Positions 7,829 through 18,790 of a stretch of DNA of 64,000 bases are shown here, in pieces. The notes beneath the pieces are model-generated. The model did no database searches, was not told where the DNA came from, and saw only the letters and a list, made by a program, of their open reading frames with translations. The translations under genes were made by a program, and so were the position numbers. Within the stretch, counting starts at the first letter, position 1; each line of letters starts with the position of its first letter. Origin of the DNA: Agrypnia vestita (Eukaryota > Arthropoda > Insecta > Trichoptera > Phryganeidae); NCBI GenBank assembly GCA_016648135.1, contig JADDOH010023017.1:1-64000 (forward strand). Reading direction: 5' to 3'.

Positions 7829-10723
7829 TTACGTGGAAAAAAATTCAGCACTCAAAATTTTTCTTAATCTTGTGTGGCTGCACTCGAACAGATCAATATC
7901 CAATAATCTTATCAGTTTATTGAATGCATCGCATACCCTCAAGAAATATGAATTCCGACGATAGTTGGATGAGGTAAAATCAATGTGAAAGACTGGGTTG
8001 TGTCTACGAGATCTACAGGGAACATGGAATTTTAGTCTATTTAATAGTTCAGGACAGTCGACGTTGCCTGATACAATTTTTAGTAGGTACATCAAATCAC
8101 CTATTTCCCGACGTCTGTATAAAGGTAGGATGTGATATTTTTTGCATGAACTGTCATAATCGTCAGAAACGCAATTGAATTTAAAGTTGAGAAAGCGAAT
8201 AAATTTTTTTTGAATTTGTTCCAAGCGATTTACATAGATCATATACTGGGGGTTCCATATTTGCGTTGTATACTCGAGTTTGCTTCTGACAAAAGTGCAG
8301 TAAAGTACTTTCAATGTCTTTACACACTTAAAATCTTTAGACATTCTCATCATGCAACCTAAAGCCCTATAAGCCTTACTTATAATAGAATCGATATGTT
8401 CGTCGTATAATAATTTTCTATCATTGATCACCCCTAAATCTCTGATTGACGTAGCTGTTTCTAATTGTTCTCCTTTTAGTATATAGTTAAATGGTATTAT
8501 ATTCTTTTTGAGTGTAAAAACTACACAAGAACATTTTGAGGGATTCAAATCAAGTTTATTTAATTTACAATAATTATCTAACCGTAGCAAATCATCTCGT
8601 AGATTGAACGAATCGTAAATACTAGAAATTGGTTTAAAAATTTTCATATCGTCAGCAAAAATTAGGACATTAGAGTGACGAAAGCAATCGTGAATATCGG
8701 AAATGAAGATTATAAACAACAATGGCCCCAGCAGTGATCCCTGAGGTACTCCGCTGGGAACTACAACCCAACTCGACATGTAATTGCTTACTACCACAGC
8801 CTGAGTTCTATTATCGATGTAGGATGCAAACCATCTTAGCAAGTCACCACGTATTCCGGCCAAGAAAAGCTTATTAATCAACAGATGATGATCTATTCTA
8901 TCAAACGCCTTACTATAATCAGTAAAGATCACATCTGTTTGAAGTCCTTTATCCATTTTATCAGTTAGAAAGTCATTAAAGAGGATTAGATTGGAGACGG
9001 TTGATTTCCCTTTGATGAATCCATGTTGATCTGGATGAAAGGAGTGATAAAGAGCTGCATAGACTTGATCGTATATAACCTTCTCGAAAACTTTAGCAAT
9101 TGTGCACAATTTAGAAACAGGTCTATAATTTGCGACGTCTGATTTCGAGCCTTTTTTATGAATCGGCGTAATAAATGCCGATTTCCAGATATCTGGCACA
9201 AATCCATCCTTAATAGAATTTTTAAATAAAATTGTTAGAGGTACAGCAATTATATCAGCACATTTAATTAAATATATTGGTGGTATTTGATCAGGTCCAG
9301 CAGATTTATTTATATCAAGATGCTTTAATTGATTTATTATGTTCGATTTACTGACTTCTATTGATGAAATGAAACAATCGGTGATTGGTTCGTAATTGGA
9401 CAGAGAATTCGTATTTTGAGTACTTGAAGAGGGATTAGAAAACGTAGAATAAAAATAATCGGAAAAATAGTTACATATGTCGGATCCTGATGTGGCAGTA
9501 TTGAGACCGTATGTCATATTACTTGGCAGGTTGAATGATTTAGATTTTGATTTAATAAATGACCAGAACGTTTTGGGGTTACGTACTACAGACTCCTCTA
9601 TTTTAGAGATGTAATTCAAGTAACATTCGTTTTCCAATGACTTGGCTCTATCGCGTAAAATATTAAAAGATAATTCATCAGATTTATTGCCATAAATTTT
9701 AAATTTACGAAAGTACTTGAATATTTCTCTGATAATTTTTTTGAGTACCGCAGTGTACCAAGGAGGGAAATTATCAAAATTTCCCGTCTTGCATGGTACG
9801 CATTTGTCGCGAATAGTGTAAAGTACCTGGTAAAATGATCTCAGTGCTTGCTCAACGGGCTTATTCGCTAGCAATAAATCCCAATCAATCTTGTTTAGTT
9901 CATTATTAATAACCTCAAAGTTAGCACGATGATAACAATATTTCGTTCGAGGTGCTGGTTTCAGTGAATGGAAGTCAATAAAATTAGCCGTTATTGTCAA
10001 TGGTTTGTGGTGGGGATCCACAGATACTAATGGGTCAAGACATTCTGAAACTCCGACCAATTCGTTGCAAAGAACCAGGTCCAAAATCCGCCTATTGTCG
10101 TTATATACCCCATTGAATTGATGGAGATCAAACATATTGGTAAAATTGATAAATTCACACTCGTCATTTGTGTGGTAATTGGTAGGTGAGAAGTAACAGG
10201 AGGAGGTATCAAAATTCCATTGGATTTTGCTCAAATTAAAATCGCCTAAGATTAAAATATGATCATTGTGATTGGATGTTAAGATATTGCTTACTTTTTC
10301 TACAAAATTATTCAATTGTTTAGAAAAACAATATCCTTGATTTTGTGCACATAAATAAAGAACACATACATGCAATTTATTAGAAGTACGGGTATTCGAG
10401 TTATTCAGGTGGATAGTAATCCATATATCTTCAGCTGAAGAGGACCAAGATGGTTGCGGATAAACATTTAGATTAATCCGTGACGCAATTAAGACACCTC
10501 CACCGTATTTTTGATTAGTTTCTTCGTAATTACGGTCGCGTCGCCAAACCAAATAACGACTATCAAACAATTCAGCGTCGCTTATGCTATCTGTTAACCA
10601 CGTTTCAGTTAAGCACACTAGATCATAATTAGCCATAGAAATATTGCGATAAAAGTCACTTGATTTGGTTCGTAGACCTCTCACGTTCTGATAATAAGCG
10701 GTAAACCTATTAGATGTCGACAT
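7829..10723 (-). CDS. retrotransposon ORF2: AP-endonuclease/reverse transcriptase
   Basis: A 964-residue uninterrupted frame. It would nick target DNA and copy its own RNA at the nick (target-primed reverse transcription). N-terminal endonuclease/exonuclease/phosphatase fold: YYQNVRG at 10-16, LTETWL with Glu at about 40, ILGDFN with Asp 161, and SVDPHHKPL near 236 in place of the usual SDH. Reverse transcriptase: GPDQIPP, PIHKKG, NYRPVS, motif A TDYSKAFD with Asp 602, SGVPQGSLLGPLLF, and catalytic FADD with Asp 691-692. A C-terminal region with TTQIWNPQY follows. Length matches complete jockey/CR1 ORF2. The start MSTSNRFTAYYQNVRG is a good fit because related proteins begin just before YYQNVRG. 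The same layout is seen in decayed form at 28328-31640. Confidence 0.93.
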   Translation of the reverse strand: MSTSNRFTAYYQNVRGLRTKSSDFYRNISMANYDLVCLTETWLTDSISDAELFDSRYLVWRRDRNYEETNQKYGGGVLIASRINLNVYPQPSWSSSAEDIWITIHLNNSNTRTSNKLHVCVLYLCAQNQGYCFSKQLNNFVEKVSNILTSNHNDHILILGDFNLSKIQWNFDTSSCYFSPTNYHTNDECEFINFTNMFDLHQFNGVYNDNRRILDLVLCNELVGVSECLDPLVSVDPHHKPLTITANFIDFHSLKPAPRTKYCYHRANFEVINNELNKIDWDLLLANKPVEQALRSFYQVLYTIRDKCVPCKTGNFDNFPPWYTAVLKKIIREIFKYFRKFKIYGNKSDELSFNILRDRAKSLENECYLNYISKIEESVVRNPKTFWSFIKSKSKSFNLPSNMTYGLNTATSGSDICNYFSDYFYSTFSNPSSSTQNTNSLSNYEPITDCFISSIEVSKSNIINQLKHLDINKSAGPDQIPPIYLIKCADIIAVPLTILFKNSIKDGFVPDIWKSAFITPIHKKGSKSDVANYRPVSKLCTIAKVFEKVIYDQVYAALYHSFHPDQHGFIKGKSTVSNLILFNDFLTDKMDKGLQTDVIFTDYSKAFDRIDHHLLINKLFLAGIRGDLLRWFASYIDNRTQAVVVSNYMSSWVVVPSGVPQGSLLGPLLFIIFISDIHDCFRHSNVLIFADDMKIFKPISSIYDSFNLRDDLLRLDNYCKLNKLDLNPSKCSCVVFTLKKNIIPFNYILKGEQLETATSIRDLGVINDRKLLYDEHIDSIISKAYRALGCMMRMSKDFKCVKTLKVLYCTFVRSKLEYTTQIWNPQYMIYVNRLEQIQKKFIRFLNFKFNCVSDDYDSSCKKYHILPLYRRREIGDLMYLLKIVSGNVDCPELLNRLKFHVPCRSRRHNPVFHIDFTSSNYRRNSYFLRVCDAFNKLIRLLDIDLFECSHTRLRKILSAEFFST

Positions 10724-11283
10724 CTATTAATTAAAAATGAAAGATAACGACATAAAAATTCGAATAACTATCAATGAGAATAAATAAAGTACACAATTGA
10801 TATTGGGCATGCGAGGCATTCAACTTTGTTAATGAGATATGAGTATTGAACTGAAGAAACAAATTTCGTAAATTTGACAAGTGCAGGTATATTCAAATAT
10901 AGCTCGTTCGTTTTTAATTAATGAAACAGCCATAAATATTGTGGAGCTAGTGATATGAATATAATAGAGTTATAAAAATAGAAAAGACTGTTTGATATAA
11001 TCAGTGATCTTTTCAGGGTGCATTTACCGAGCTTCAATGACAAGTGCAACGCCAGTATAAGATATGTGAAATCGTAAATATGCCAGTTAATAAGGAGATA
11101 GACAATAAAAAGTATATTAAATATGGACAATCTAGAGAAAGTAATAAGAAAAATGAGAGACATGGAGATAATAATAAAATAGTAAAAATAAACGAGATAA
11201 TAATAAATTACTATCGAGATTGTGTAGACAGGTAATATGAAAATGTCAAACATTGCAGTAGTGGAAACATAGTAGTAATATAG

Positions 11284-12362
11284 TCATAGTTTGTCCAGGT
11301 CCTGTTCGTTCTGAATGGTGACAATTTTAGCGGTATCTGTAGATCTTGCGAGGATGAGGCCGTCTTTGGCCCATACATACTTGTACTTTTTTACGGCTGC
11401 TCGTTCGCGTACTTCCCGATAGAGGATTTTATTTTGTAGAGTGAGGTGCTCGTTAATGAAGATCCTAATCCGAGGCGATGTAATGTGAGATGGCTTCGAG
11501 ATTGGCGCGCATGAGCAATGACTTCATTGCGCATAATCTTGGATGACAGCTTCACTATGATGTTTTTAGGACGAGTTGAGTTCACTCGATGGGGGACACG
11601 GACTACATCTAGGATATCCAGTTTAGAAACAGGAAAGTTTATTGCACTGCCCACATCTTCGATTATTTTCATTAGGTTTTCATTCCGCTTCTCCGGTATC
11701 ATCTGAATCTCTAGGTTGCAGTTGCGATTCACTTGCTCTATATTATTTAGTTGTGTAGTGATTACTTTAGAGGTATCTTGCAAGCGCTCGATGTCCGAGG
11801 TCAGTTTTTTTATTGTAATGAAATTTTCCTTTGATTCTTTTAAAAGTTCCTCATAACTTTCGGCGAAAAAATTTAGTGATTTTTGGATGTCCTCAACGGT
11901 TGACAGCTTTTCTTTTATTGACATGAGTTCCACGGACACTTTCGTTTCGATCATAATAGATATTTCTTTTTTTAGGTTAGCAAAAAAATTAGTTGTAAAC
12001 TCATCTAATTTTATTTGCAATAAACCGTCAATATCTTTGATGCTGACGCATTGTGTATGGGCACTTTTATTTATCGGGGCGTTGGTTTTATCACTTGGCA
12101 GCACTGTTTCTGGGCTCTTGGAGGTACCTTGTCCGCCGCTAGATGTCGCTGTATTGCACTTGTTTATCTTACATGAATGACATTTCCAAACGGCTTTGTT
12201 TTGTTTGTTCATTTTTCTGAATTTGGTTTCTGTTAATCCCGCACAATTAAAGTGGTAATAGAAAAGGCATTGAGAGCAAAGGATTTCATCTCCTGCGTGA
12301 CAAACCTCTTTACAGCTCTGACAGTGCATACTGGATGTGAAAAAACGAGGTAGGTAAGACAA
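11284..12362 (-). pseudogene. retrotransposon ORF1 (PHD finger, coiled coil), frameshifted
   Basis: ORF1 of the same element, presumed nucleic-acid chaperone or RNP protein. The N-terminus has a cysteine/histidine pattern of a PHD-type zinc finger: CQSCKEVC, CSQC, HFNC, then WKCHSC (about residues 14-63). A long helical, probably coiled-coil segment follows (about 110-220). The C-terminal conserved block includes DVVRVPHR and IIVKLSS. The continuous frame runs 12362 to 11391 (323 aa), but around 11495-11505 a shift occurs: the neighbouring frame continues PRIRIFINEHLTLQNKIL and YVWAKDGLILARS to TGA at 11286-11284, which fits a normal ORF1 C-terminus. One frameshift therefore breaks an otherwise full gene. 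Confidence 0.8.
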
Positions 12363-12450
12363 AAATTTAAGACAAGGATATAATTTTACTTGTACCTTGA
12401 TTGAGAATTCTTGATAAGCAAACTTCTTGTGTTTTTACTATTTTTTATTC

Positions 12451-13427
12451 TTTTTCAACACTTTACTGAATATCGAGAGTTGATAATTTCATTTGCACAC
12501 GTTGTATGTACAAATTTTAAGGAGAAGAATATTTATATTACTGTAGGTAATGGTACCATAGACTAGAATTCAACAATTCAACAATAACTTCAGTGATTGC
12601 TACTTAGTCATTCTCTCCATATGGCCTAGCCACCGAAATCTTTTTTAAGCTTTTAGACGCCAACATTCTCTTTCTAAAACCCAAATATTTACTCCTCGAA
12701 ATTTTAATTTCAAAATTATTTCTTTCAGTGTTATTTTAATACATTTTTTAAAAAATTATAGAAATAATTAATATAATATAGACTGTCTATGTTGTCCTGA
12801 TGAAATTTGATACCAGCTGAAACTAGTAGTAAAAAAAATACGTTAATTTAATATTTTTGGTATAATAAGTATAAATAAGTATAAAAAATTTTGATTAAAA
12901 TCGCAATTTATTTTGAAGTTACTATTTTAGAATGTAAGGCTTTGATAATAACTAAACAAACTTTATAAATATGATATTTTAGGTTAATTTTTATATTATT
13001 TAACATAAATTGATTTACACGTTTCTAAGGTTAATCATTATCGCGCAGTTCCGCAGACATTTCCGTTGTTAGGGAATATCGTTCATTTAGGAAACAAATT
13101 ATTCTTACCCTTAGATTGATCGCTCAATTTGTTTAATCTCTCCATTTGTCTCCTAAGACCGGACCAATGTCGATTAAATTATGGTGTCAGTTAGATTAAA
13201 TACTTTTTGTTTCACTATAAAGCATCTTCATGTATATGGAAGGTAGGTAGGTACCTTGAATATATTTTATCAAACATTTTTGTTATTTCCTTCATTATAT
13301 TGCAATAGATATAAACGTCTTTATTTAATTATTTAAATCGATCAAAATTGATTTAAATCAAATTTGAAGTGTACATAATAATAGAAATAAATTTTTATTT
13401 AATCAGAATTTTACTAGTCGTAAACCC
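12451..13427. other. unassigned AT-rich stretch
   Basis: No gene or clear repeat. CTGATGA at 12797-12803 followed by GAAAC at 12819-12823 resembles a hammerhead core, but the stem between them pairs poorly. Confidence 0.4.
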
Positions 13428-13590
13428 ATGTAAAATGACGGGGTAATAGTAATTAATAACGGCGTGTAACATGACCCGCGCGCTGATTGACATGTCACAC
13501 TCGGGCGCCTGGGTCTAATTAGCGGCTAGTTTTCACCAATGTTGATGTTGTAATTTCAGGCTAATTTCAGTGAGTTACAGATAGACAGAT
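13428..13590 (+). repeat. interspersed repeat A, copy 1
   Basis: Shares with 27350-27500 (plus) and 24045-24180 (minus) the order AACGRCCNTGTGTAACNT..., GCGCGCTGATT or GCGCACTGATT, a TGTCACACTC-like block and a later GTTACRGAYAGACA. The copies differ at roughly a quarter of positions by eye. Confidence 0.6.
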
Positions 13591-13850
13591 ATTCGAAATT
13601 AGGATAGTTGATTATGTTGAAATATTTGTACCCATTTGTTAAAAACATTTTTTGCCCTACGAGAGCCCGATATTCATGTAATTTATGTTAAAAAAAAACA
13701 TTATTCCATTTAAGAAATATATACAGATACGTTTTTTTTTTGCTATATGTAAAACTTAGTTAAAATATCATTTCGCAACAAATTCCGTATATTGCGAGAT
13801 TAAAACAAATTCAGAACAGGTTTCTACATCACCTCAATGGTAAATCTGGC

Positions 13851-14093
13851 ATGTACTTCGACTCATATATGGATGCAACAGACTTCCACAGCATGGAAAC
13901 CCCGGAACATAGAAAAGCACGAGATGATCAAGTAAAATGCTACTCTTCAAGATACTTCAGGGACATATTGCCTGTCCCAGCCAACTGGAGCTGGTTTCTC
14001 TCCGCGCTCCATCAAGGCGAACCCGCCAGTCCGTGTTCTTCCATGTACCCAGAAGTAGAACCTCTTATGCATAGACCATGTTTATCCAGCTAA
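13851..14093 (+). pseudogene. 80-aa coding-like relic, function unknown
   Basis: The open frame has balanced composition and phrases such as RYFRDILPVPANWSWFLSAL and SPCSSMYPEVEPLMHRPCL, unlike the AT-rich chance frames around it. I suspect the C-terminus of a retrotransposon protein, because a C/T-rich stretch (14200-14350) and TTTATTTATTT (14352-14370) follow like a 3' UTR and tail, but I do not recognise a named family. No catalytic motif is present and the ATG may be internal. Confidence 0.35.
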
Positions 14094-14475
14094 CATTTAA
14101 AGTAAACAATGATCACTTCAAGGACATAGATGTATTTATTACTAACATCTCAGCTCATAGTCTTCATCGAACAGACTCAGACCGACTATCGACATTTGCG
14201 CACCCCAGCCAAACTCTGATCACTCTTAACACACGAACATACATTATTTGCCCTTATCCTCACCACATACACACACACTTCCTCAACCACAATCCCTACT
14301 ACTACAACTACCTCACTCCACTTCCTCCTCTTACTCCCATTCCTATCGCTCTATTTATTTATTTTTCTTAATATTTTGCTCTTGTCCTTTCTGGGTTAGT
14401 GAGTATTTTTATATTTTTGCTAAAATTAAAAACAAACATATACGTATTCCTTACAAGATCTTTTTATTAATTACA

Positions 14476-14680
14476 CTAGCTGTAATCCATCAAAAAAAAT
14501 GGTACTTTTGAATGTCGGTTCTTAAAGAATAAATTTTCATTTATTTAAAAAAAAAAAAGATGAAAAAAAATACTATAAAGAAGTTACACAAAGTTACGAC
14601 GGATGGACGGAGAGATGGACAGACGAACGGACAAACAATGAAATTATTATAATTGGGATAATGTGTAAATGTAGATTATC
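14476..14680 (+). repeat. interspersed repeat B, copy 1
   Basis: Begins ACTAGCTGTAATCCATC, contains ATGGTACTTTTGAATGTCGG and a run of GGACGGA/GGACAGACG, then ATTATTATAATTGGGAT. The same order occurs at 32139-32335 (plus) and 42730-42893 (minus). In the better copies the first block is a small hairpin, CCGTCAAAAATGACGG. Confidence 0.7.
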
Positions 14681-15582
14681 GCTTCAAGTAAAGTGAAGAA
14701 TAATGTAAAGCGAAAACAAGTAAGGCGAAGATAATAATGATGATAAGTGGGAATTAAATATTCAAAGAGTTAAAAAAATTTAACCGCGGTTCACAATATA
14801 CCGCAATTTATGCAACTGTGGCTTCGAAAATGACTAAGAATTACATCACTATACGGCAACCTCACAGGTACCGTAGAAAAAATACCTGCTATTGCATTTT
14901 TAATAGTCGGCTGGCTTTGTCGGGAAAAGTAATAACGACTCGGAAACAAAGGAATGGTTAGATTAAGTGAAAACAAAGAGTTTTATAGTTTGGACATAAA
15001 AATAAGATCTTAAGTTATTATTAATGGATAACACATAAGGTTAAGGAATGTACACCATTTGAATATTCCTTTCTTTGCTTTATTTCTTTTTTATCCATGT
15101 CTCCATATTATAGAGATCACTAAAGATTTAGAAATTGCAGGTATTGACCGGTTTTTCCACACCTTCATTGTCATTTCAGATGCCACCATACCAATTAACA
15201 GATCCATGTAGACAGTATAATGTATGTAAACATATATTCTGGAGAAAATAATATTTATTTGACAGAATATTAAAATTTCTGAATAATAAAATTGTAATTG
15301 TGAATATTTTTTTTAATTTTTTTTTTTTAGTTTGAGATAATTTTTTTATTTTGCAGAAATTTAAGTTGTATACAGCTCAAAGTACTAACTTCTCGCCACG
15401 TGTTTCGGTATGTAAGACACAATTTCCTTTCGTAAGTTTGAGAATATAAATACTCTCAATTCTGTGAAGAAGTTCTACGATTTCCTCTTCATTGCTGGCT
15501 ATCTGTTGTTGGTCTCTAGGCTCAATGATGTATTATCAGCGAATCAAATATTACAAAGACAGTGTATCTTTTCTACTGGAAG
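14681..15582. other. unassigned AT-rich stretch
   Basis: No gene or repeat recognised; short chance open frames only. Confidence 0.4.
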
Positions 15583-15738
15583 ATGGTTCCGTTAGCAGTT
15601 TCGACAACCGTCGAGCTTGTACGAAGATGTACGAATGCGGATGAGGCGAGAGTTATATGTTAGGACAGAAGAGTGTGGCGCCCTATCCTCACAGCTTATC
15701 CCCACGGGGAAACGGCGTGATGGTAAGTAAGTAAATAC
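15583..15738 (+). pseudogene. RTE-like retrotransposon 3' end
   Basis: The stretch GAAGAGTGTGGCG...GGGGAAACGGC(G/A)TGATGG followed by GTAAGTAAGTAA matches the end of the RTE-like copy at 43860-43985 (GAAGAGTGTGGCG, then TTAGTTAGTTAG). In that copy it encodes DRRVWRSILSAYLRGETA and a stop. Only the last coding portion and the 4-bp-repeat tail are present here, on the plus strand. It abuts an oppositely oriented reverse-transcriptase fragment at 15742. Confidence 0.65.
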
Positions 15739-15741
15739 ATT

Positions 15742-16110
15742 CACCATAGATAAAAAGATCTCCACAGATCTGATGATTTTGTACCTGCCCACACCTTTGT
15801 CGGACACCTTTGAATTCTTTGAATCAGAGAATGTTCCGTTAATACTCACCAACACAGACTGTGCGTAAATGTTTTTAATCAGCTTTATTAACTGTTCTGC
15901 CACCCATTTCTTTCACAAGCTGCTTACCAAAGATTGTCCCATTTAACACAGTCAAAGGCCTTTATGTAGTCTATGAAGCTCAGTCCCACCGACGCTGGGA
16001 ACTCTCGACATTTCTCAATTAATTGTCCGCTCAATATTTGTTCCCGCATGCCTTTGCCTTTCACGAATCCTGCCCGTTCCACTGGGATTTTACAGCCAAT
16101 TTTCGTATTT
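15742..16110 (-). pseudogene. RTE-like reverse transcriptase core fragment
   Basis: Minus-strand translation gives ERAGFVKGKGMREQIL, then motif A LSFIDYIKAFDCVKWDNLW, both typical of RTE-type reverse transcriptases, then after a frame change LIKLIKNIYAQSVLVSING and KVSDKGVGRYK. The catalytic YADD region is missing. A stop follows NLW and the frame shifts at least once, so it is non-functional. The orientation is opposite to the neighbouring RTE-like 3' end at 15583-15738. Confidence 0.75.
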
Positions 16111-16413
16111 GAGTCATTCTTTGAAAATGAGTGGCGGAATTTTGTTGGTGTGGGATGAAGATGAGACTATTCGATAATTTTTTGTGGACCCTTTTTCGTA
16201 AATGTTAATTTCGTTTTAAATTTTTTGCATCATTATTTAAGCCATCATTATCATCATAAAAATCACCAACTGACAATCAACAGTCACTGTCAGAATAGAA
16301 AAAATGTTTCATATACATAGTTTTCAGAATTCGAGTGTGGAAATAAGTCCTAAACAATAGAAACACGTTTCTTTGATCAGGGTAAAGTTGCTTAATGCTT
16401 CATGATTAAATAG

Positions 16414-16641
16414 CAGGCGCGTGCAGTGGGAACATTGAAGCATGACTTTTTGTAAACGTTTATTTTGGAAAAAATAGAAATCAAATATTTATGCTACAGA
16501 TTTTTATGATATATCAAAATATGAATACTTTGACAGTAATTATGATAGAAATATTACGAAACATACGTTGTATTCCGATTTTTTTTCCAAATAATTGGTT
16601 ACGTTAAAGTCATGCTGCGATGTTCCCACTGCACGCCCCTG
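16414..16641. mobile_element. hAT-type MITE with 8-bp target duplication
   Basis: A 228-bp element whose ends begin CAGGCGCGTGCAGTGGGAAC and, on the other strand, CAGGGGCGTGCAGTGGGAAC, with similarity continuing through AGCATGACTTT. It is flanked by perfect TTAAATAG copies (16406-16413 and 16642-16649). The 8-bp duplication and CAGGG-type termini fit the hAT superfamily. No coding capacity. A lone right end of the same type ends at 55698. Confidence 0.88.
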
Positions 16642-16649
16642 TTAAATAG

Positions 16650-17299
16650 TGTCCATATGGGACTTTATAACCAAGTTTGAATTAAAGTCAAGTTTAGACC
16701 TAGATTGTTGGTCTAAAACTTAATTTGAAAAAGAGAATAATCAAAAGCACTTCATTCAAAAAACGTCTTTTTTTATCATCCAATTGTTTATTTAAAATTA
16801 ACGATTAACATTTAGTAATACAAAAACAAAATTCTTCGTTGCTTCTATTAAGTTTGCCAAACAAAAATTATTTATAATAAAATAAATAAATAACATTGAA
16901 TTTGTACTTATATTAAAAAGTAAGAAAGTTTTTAGAATATTGATAGTTTTACGACTAACATGACAACTACTATGACAAACAGTAAACATTAGAATAACTT
17001 CAAGATAACATTTTTTCTTACCATATATTACGTAAACAAAATAAAAGTAATATTTGGTCTCCTTTGTACACCACGCCGTTTTGACCATATGAGTATGAGT
17101 CTCATAAATTTTTTTTATAAAAATATTGAATCAATTGTACACAAATTCTCAGTGTGTTGTTCAACATATTTTAATTATCATCATTTATTGAATAGTTATT
17201 CATTTTTTGTATTGAATTGAGATCCTTATGTTCACATTTGAAATCTTTATCACTTTAAATGACATGGAAGGTAATTTAATTATAACTTTAAAATGTATT
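16650..17299. other. unassigned AT-rich stretch
   Basis: No supported gene or repeat; the minus-strand frame at 16798-17088 is Lys/Phe/Ile-rich with no domain. Confidence 0.4.
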
Positions 17300-17595
17300 A
17301 TTATAATTTATAGAATTAAATATTGTTTACACCATTTTTCTTATTATTGAAAAAATTCAACATATTTCAAAGCCAATGGCTTCTTCGTCAGGATAAAAAA
17401 AAATGTAAGTTAGTAGGTACTTTATACTATTCAATTTCTATATATAACTTTTTAATATTTTGATTATCTATACATCGACTTTTAAATTTTATTTTTGTTA
17501 TCCTGACGAAGAAGCTATTGGGGTTTGAAACATGTTGAATTTTTTCAATAATAAAAAAAGTGGTGTAAACAAAGTTTAATTCTATAAATTATAAT
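17300..17595. mobile_element. inverted-repeat element with paired hammerhead-like cores
   Basis: Arms of about 95 bp (17300-17395 and 17500-17595) are inverted copies, starting ATTATAATTTATAGAATTAAA and containing TTGTTTACACCA and ATTCAACAT. Each arm holds a motif in outward orientation: CTGACGA, then a short AAGCC/GGCTT stem (perfect in the left arm), then GAAA (minus 17391-17365; plus 17503-17531). CTGANGA + stem + GAAA is the hammerhead core. A single-arm relative lies at 45285-45372. Confidence 0.7.
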
Positions 17596-18031
17596 TATAA
17601 TGTCGCCATAAAATAATTTTGCTGTGTTTGAAGAAGAAATGTATTATTATCTAATTAATTAAACACTTACCTAAACTAATTATTGCAGTAATATTTACTA
17701 GCTTTTTTGGAATAGACTTACACTAAGGAACTATAATATAATTACTAGCAAAAACAGTTTTTACTCCTATATAGAAATTATTATTTATTCTGATTCAGGC
17801 AAACTGTCTTTTTCGGTTGATGAACGTGGAATGTTGATATTCTCATATTAAAAATGAGTGACAATAACTTTGTCCTGACAAAGTTTAGCTAAATATTCAT
17901 ATTTTTGCTTTGAAATTGGCATTGTTGGCAAATTGACGTGATCGACAGCATGGTACCTTAGCTTTTGACTGAATTTAGGTTACACTCGACTTTGCAGATT
18001 TGAAGTAGGTATTTAGAAGTACTTGTGGCTG
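17596..18031. other. unassigned AT-rich stretch
   Basis: No supported feature. Confidence 0.35.
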
Positions 18032-18790
18032 GAATAATAATAATATTTGTATCATTTATATAGCGCCGTTTTCGCGAATTCTCACCTCAAGGGCGCTTTA
18101 CACTGAAAATTATATTACAAAACAACTTACTGCTAAAAAAAAAACTTATTTACTATTACTTATTCACTAGGTGGCATGCAAGAAATAGATTTAAAGTTTA
18201 ATACTATAATATTTGGGAGTACCTGAAAGAAATAGGTGTTTTCGCGGAGTGCACACTAGTGGAAAACATTAGCCAGTGTTGTTGTGGTCAGATTCTATAG
18301 GTTTTTATAGGATTGTCTAAATAAAGGCGTCTTTAGTTGTTTTTTGAACTGTGGTATGCTATATATTTGTTTCATTTTATTAGGTAGTTTGTTCCATAAC
18401 TTTTGTCCAGTCACCGCGAAAGCACGATTACCGAAATTTGTTTTGTGGATGCAATTTACTTCACTGAGCGAAGTTTTAGTTGTCTGTTGTTTGCGGAGAA
18501 TGGAATGGAGAAGTCGATTATGTATTGAGGGGCCATGTTGTGAAAAGCCTTGAATATTGTAATTCAGAGCTTATATTAAATCCTCTCTGGATATCTAAGA
18601 CAGTGAAGGTTTTGAAGATGGTGTGAGATGTGCGCTTTGACTTTGACGCCGGTAATGAGTCTCGCGGTGGCATTAAATACAGATTGTAATTTGTTTATTT
18701 TCTGTTTCGGGAGATGAGTGTAGATACTATTACAGTAGTCTAAGTGGGAGATAACGTATAGTTGAAGTAACGGAATAGTTGAAGTTTATT
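18032..18790 (-). mobile_element. L2/CR1-like retrotransposon, 5'-truncated
   Basis: On the minus strand a reverse-transcriptase C-terminal relic is followed by a 3' UTR whose end reads GTAAAGCGCCCTTGAG... and GGCGCTATATAAATGATAC, then a short ATT repeat (18032-18046). The GCGCTATATAAAT plus ATT-repeat ending is the hallmark of L2-type elements. The 5' part is lost, as is usual for dead LINE copies. Confidence 0.82.
18302..18780 (-). pseudogene. L2-like reverse transcriptase C-terminal relic
   Basis: Minus-strand translation in pieces: LYVISHLDYCNSIYTHLP, KINKLQSVFNATARLITG and LQNLHCLRYPERI up to a stop; then FKAFHNMAPQYIIDF; then FGNRAFAVTGQKLWNKLP followed by FKKQLKTPLF. This order (LDYCNS, QNAAARLITG, LHWLP, ALHNLAPQYL, GDRAFSVAAPKLWNSLP, FKKALKTHLF) is the C-terminal region of L2/CR1-type ORF2. 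Catalytic RT motifs lie upstream and are absent. At least two frame changes and several stops make it dead. Confidence 0.85.

Larger units (their letters stand above)
7442..12450 (-). mobile_element. jockey/CR1-type non-LTR retrotransposon, near full length
   Basis: On the minus strand: ORF1 (12362 to 11284) with PHD finger and coiled coil, a 560-bp spacer, ORF2 (10723 to 7829) with endonuclease and reverse transcriptase, then a 3' UTR holding an 86-bp tandem array and ending in a short TAAA-type tail near 7449-7464. ORF2 is uninterrupted and ORF1 has a single frameshift, so this copy is young compared with its neighbours. The 5' end is estimated (no clear boundary), and I could not identify a target-site duplication. 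CR1 versus jockey clade is undecided. Confidence 0.85.

Noticed and set aside
12797..12823. Hammerhead ribozyme
   Set aside because: CTGATGA and GAAAC are present but the 15 bases between them do not form a stem.
13851..14371. Possible host secreted protein
   Set aside because: The following C/T-rich DNA and TTTA tail look like a retrotransposon 3' end; no signal peptide is convincing.
18344..18553. 69-codon plus-strand frame
   Set aside because: Antisense of the L2-like reverse-transcriptase relic, whose minus-strand translation matches a known protein order.
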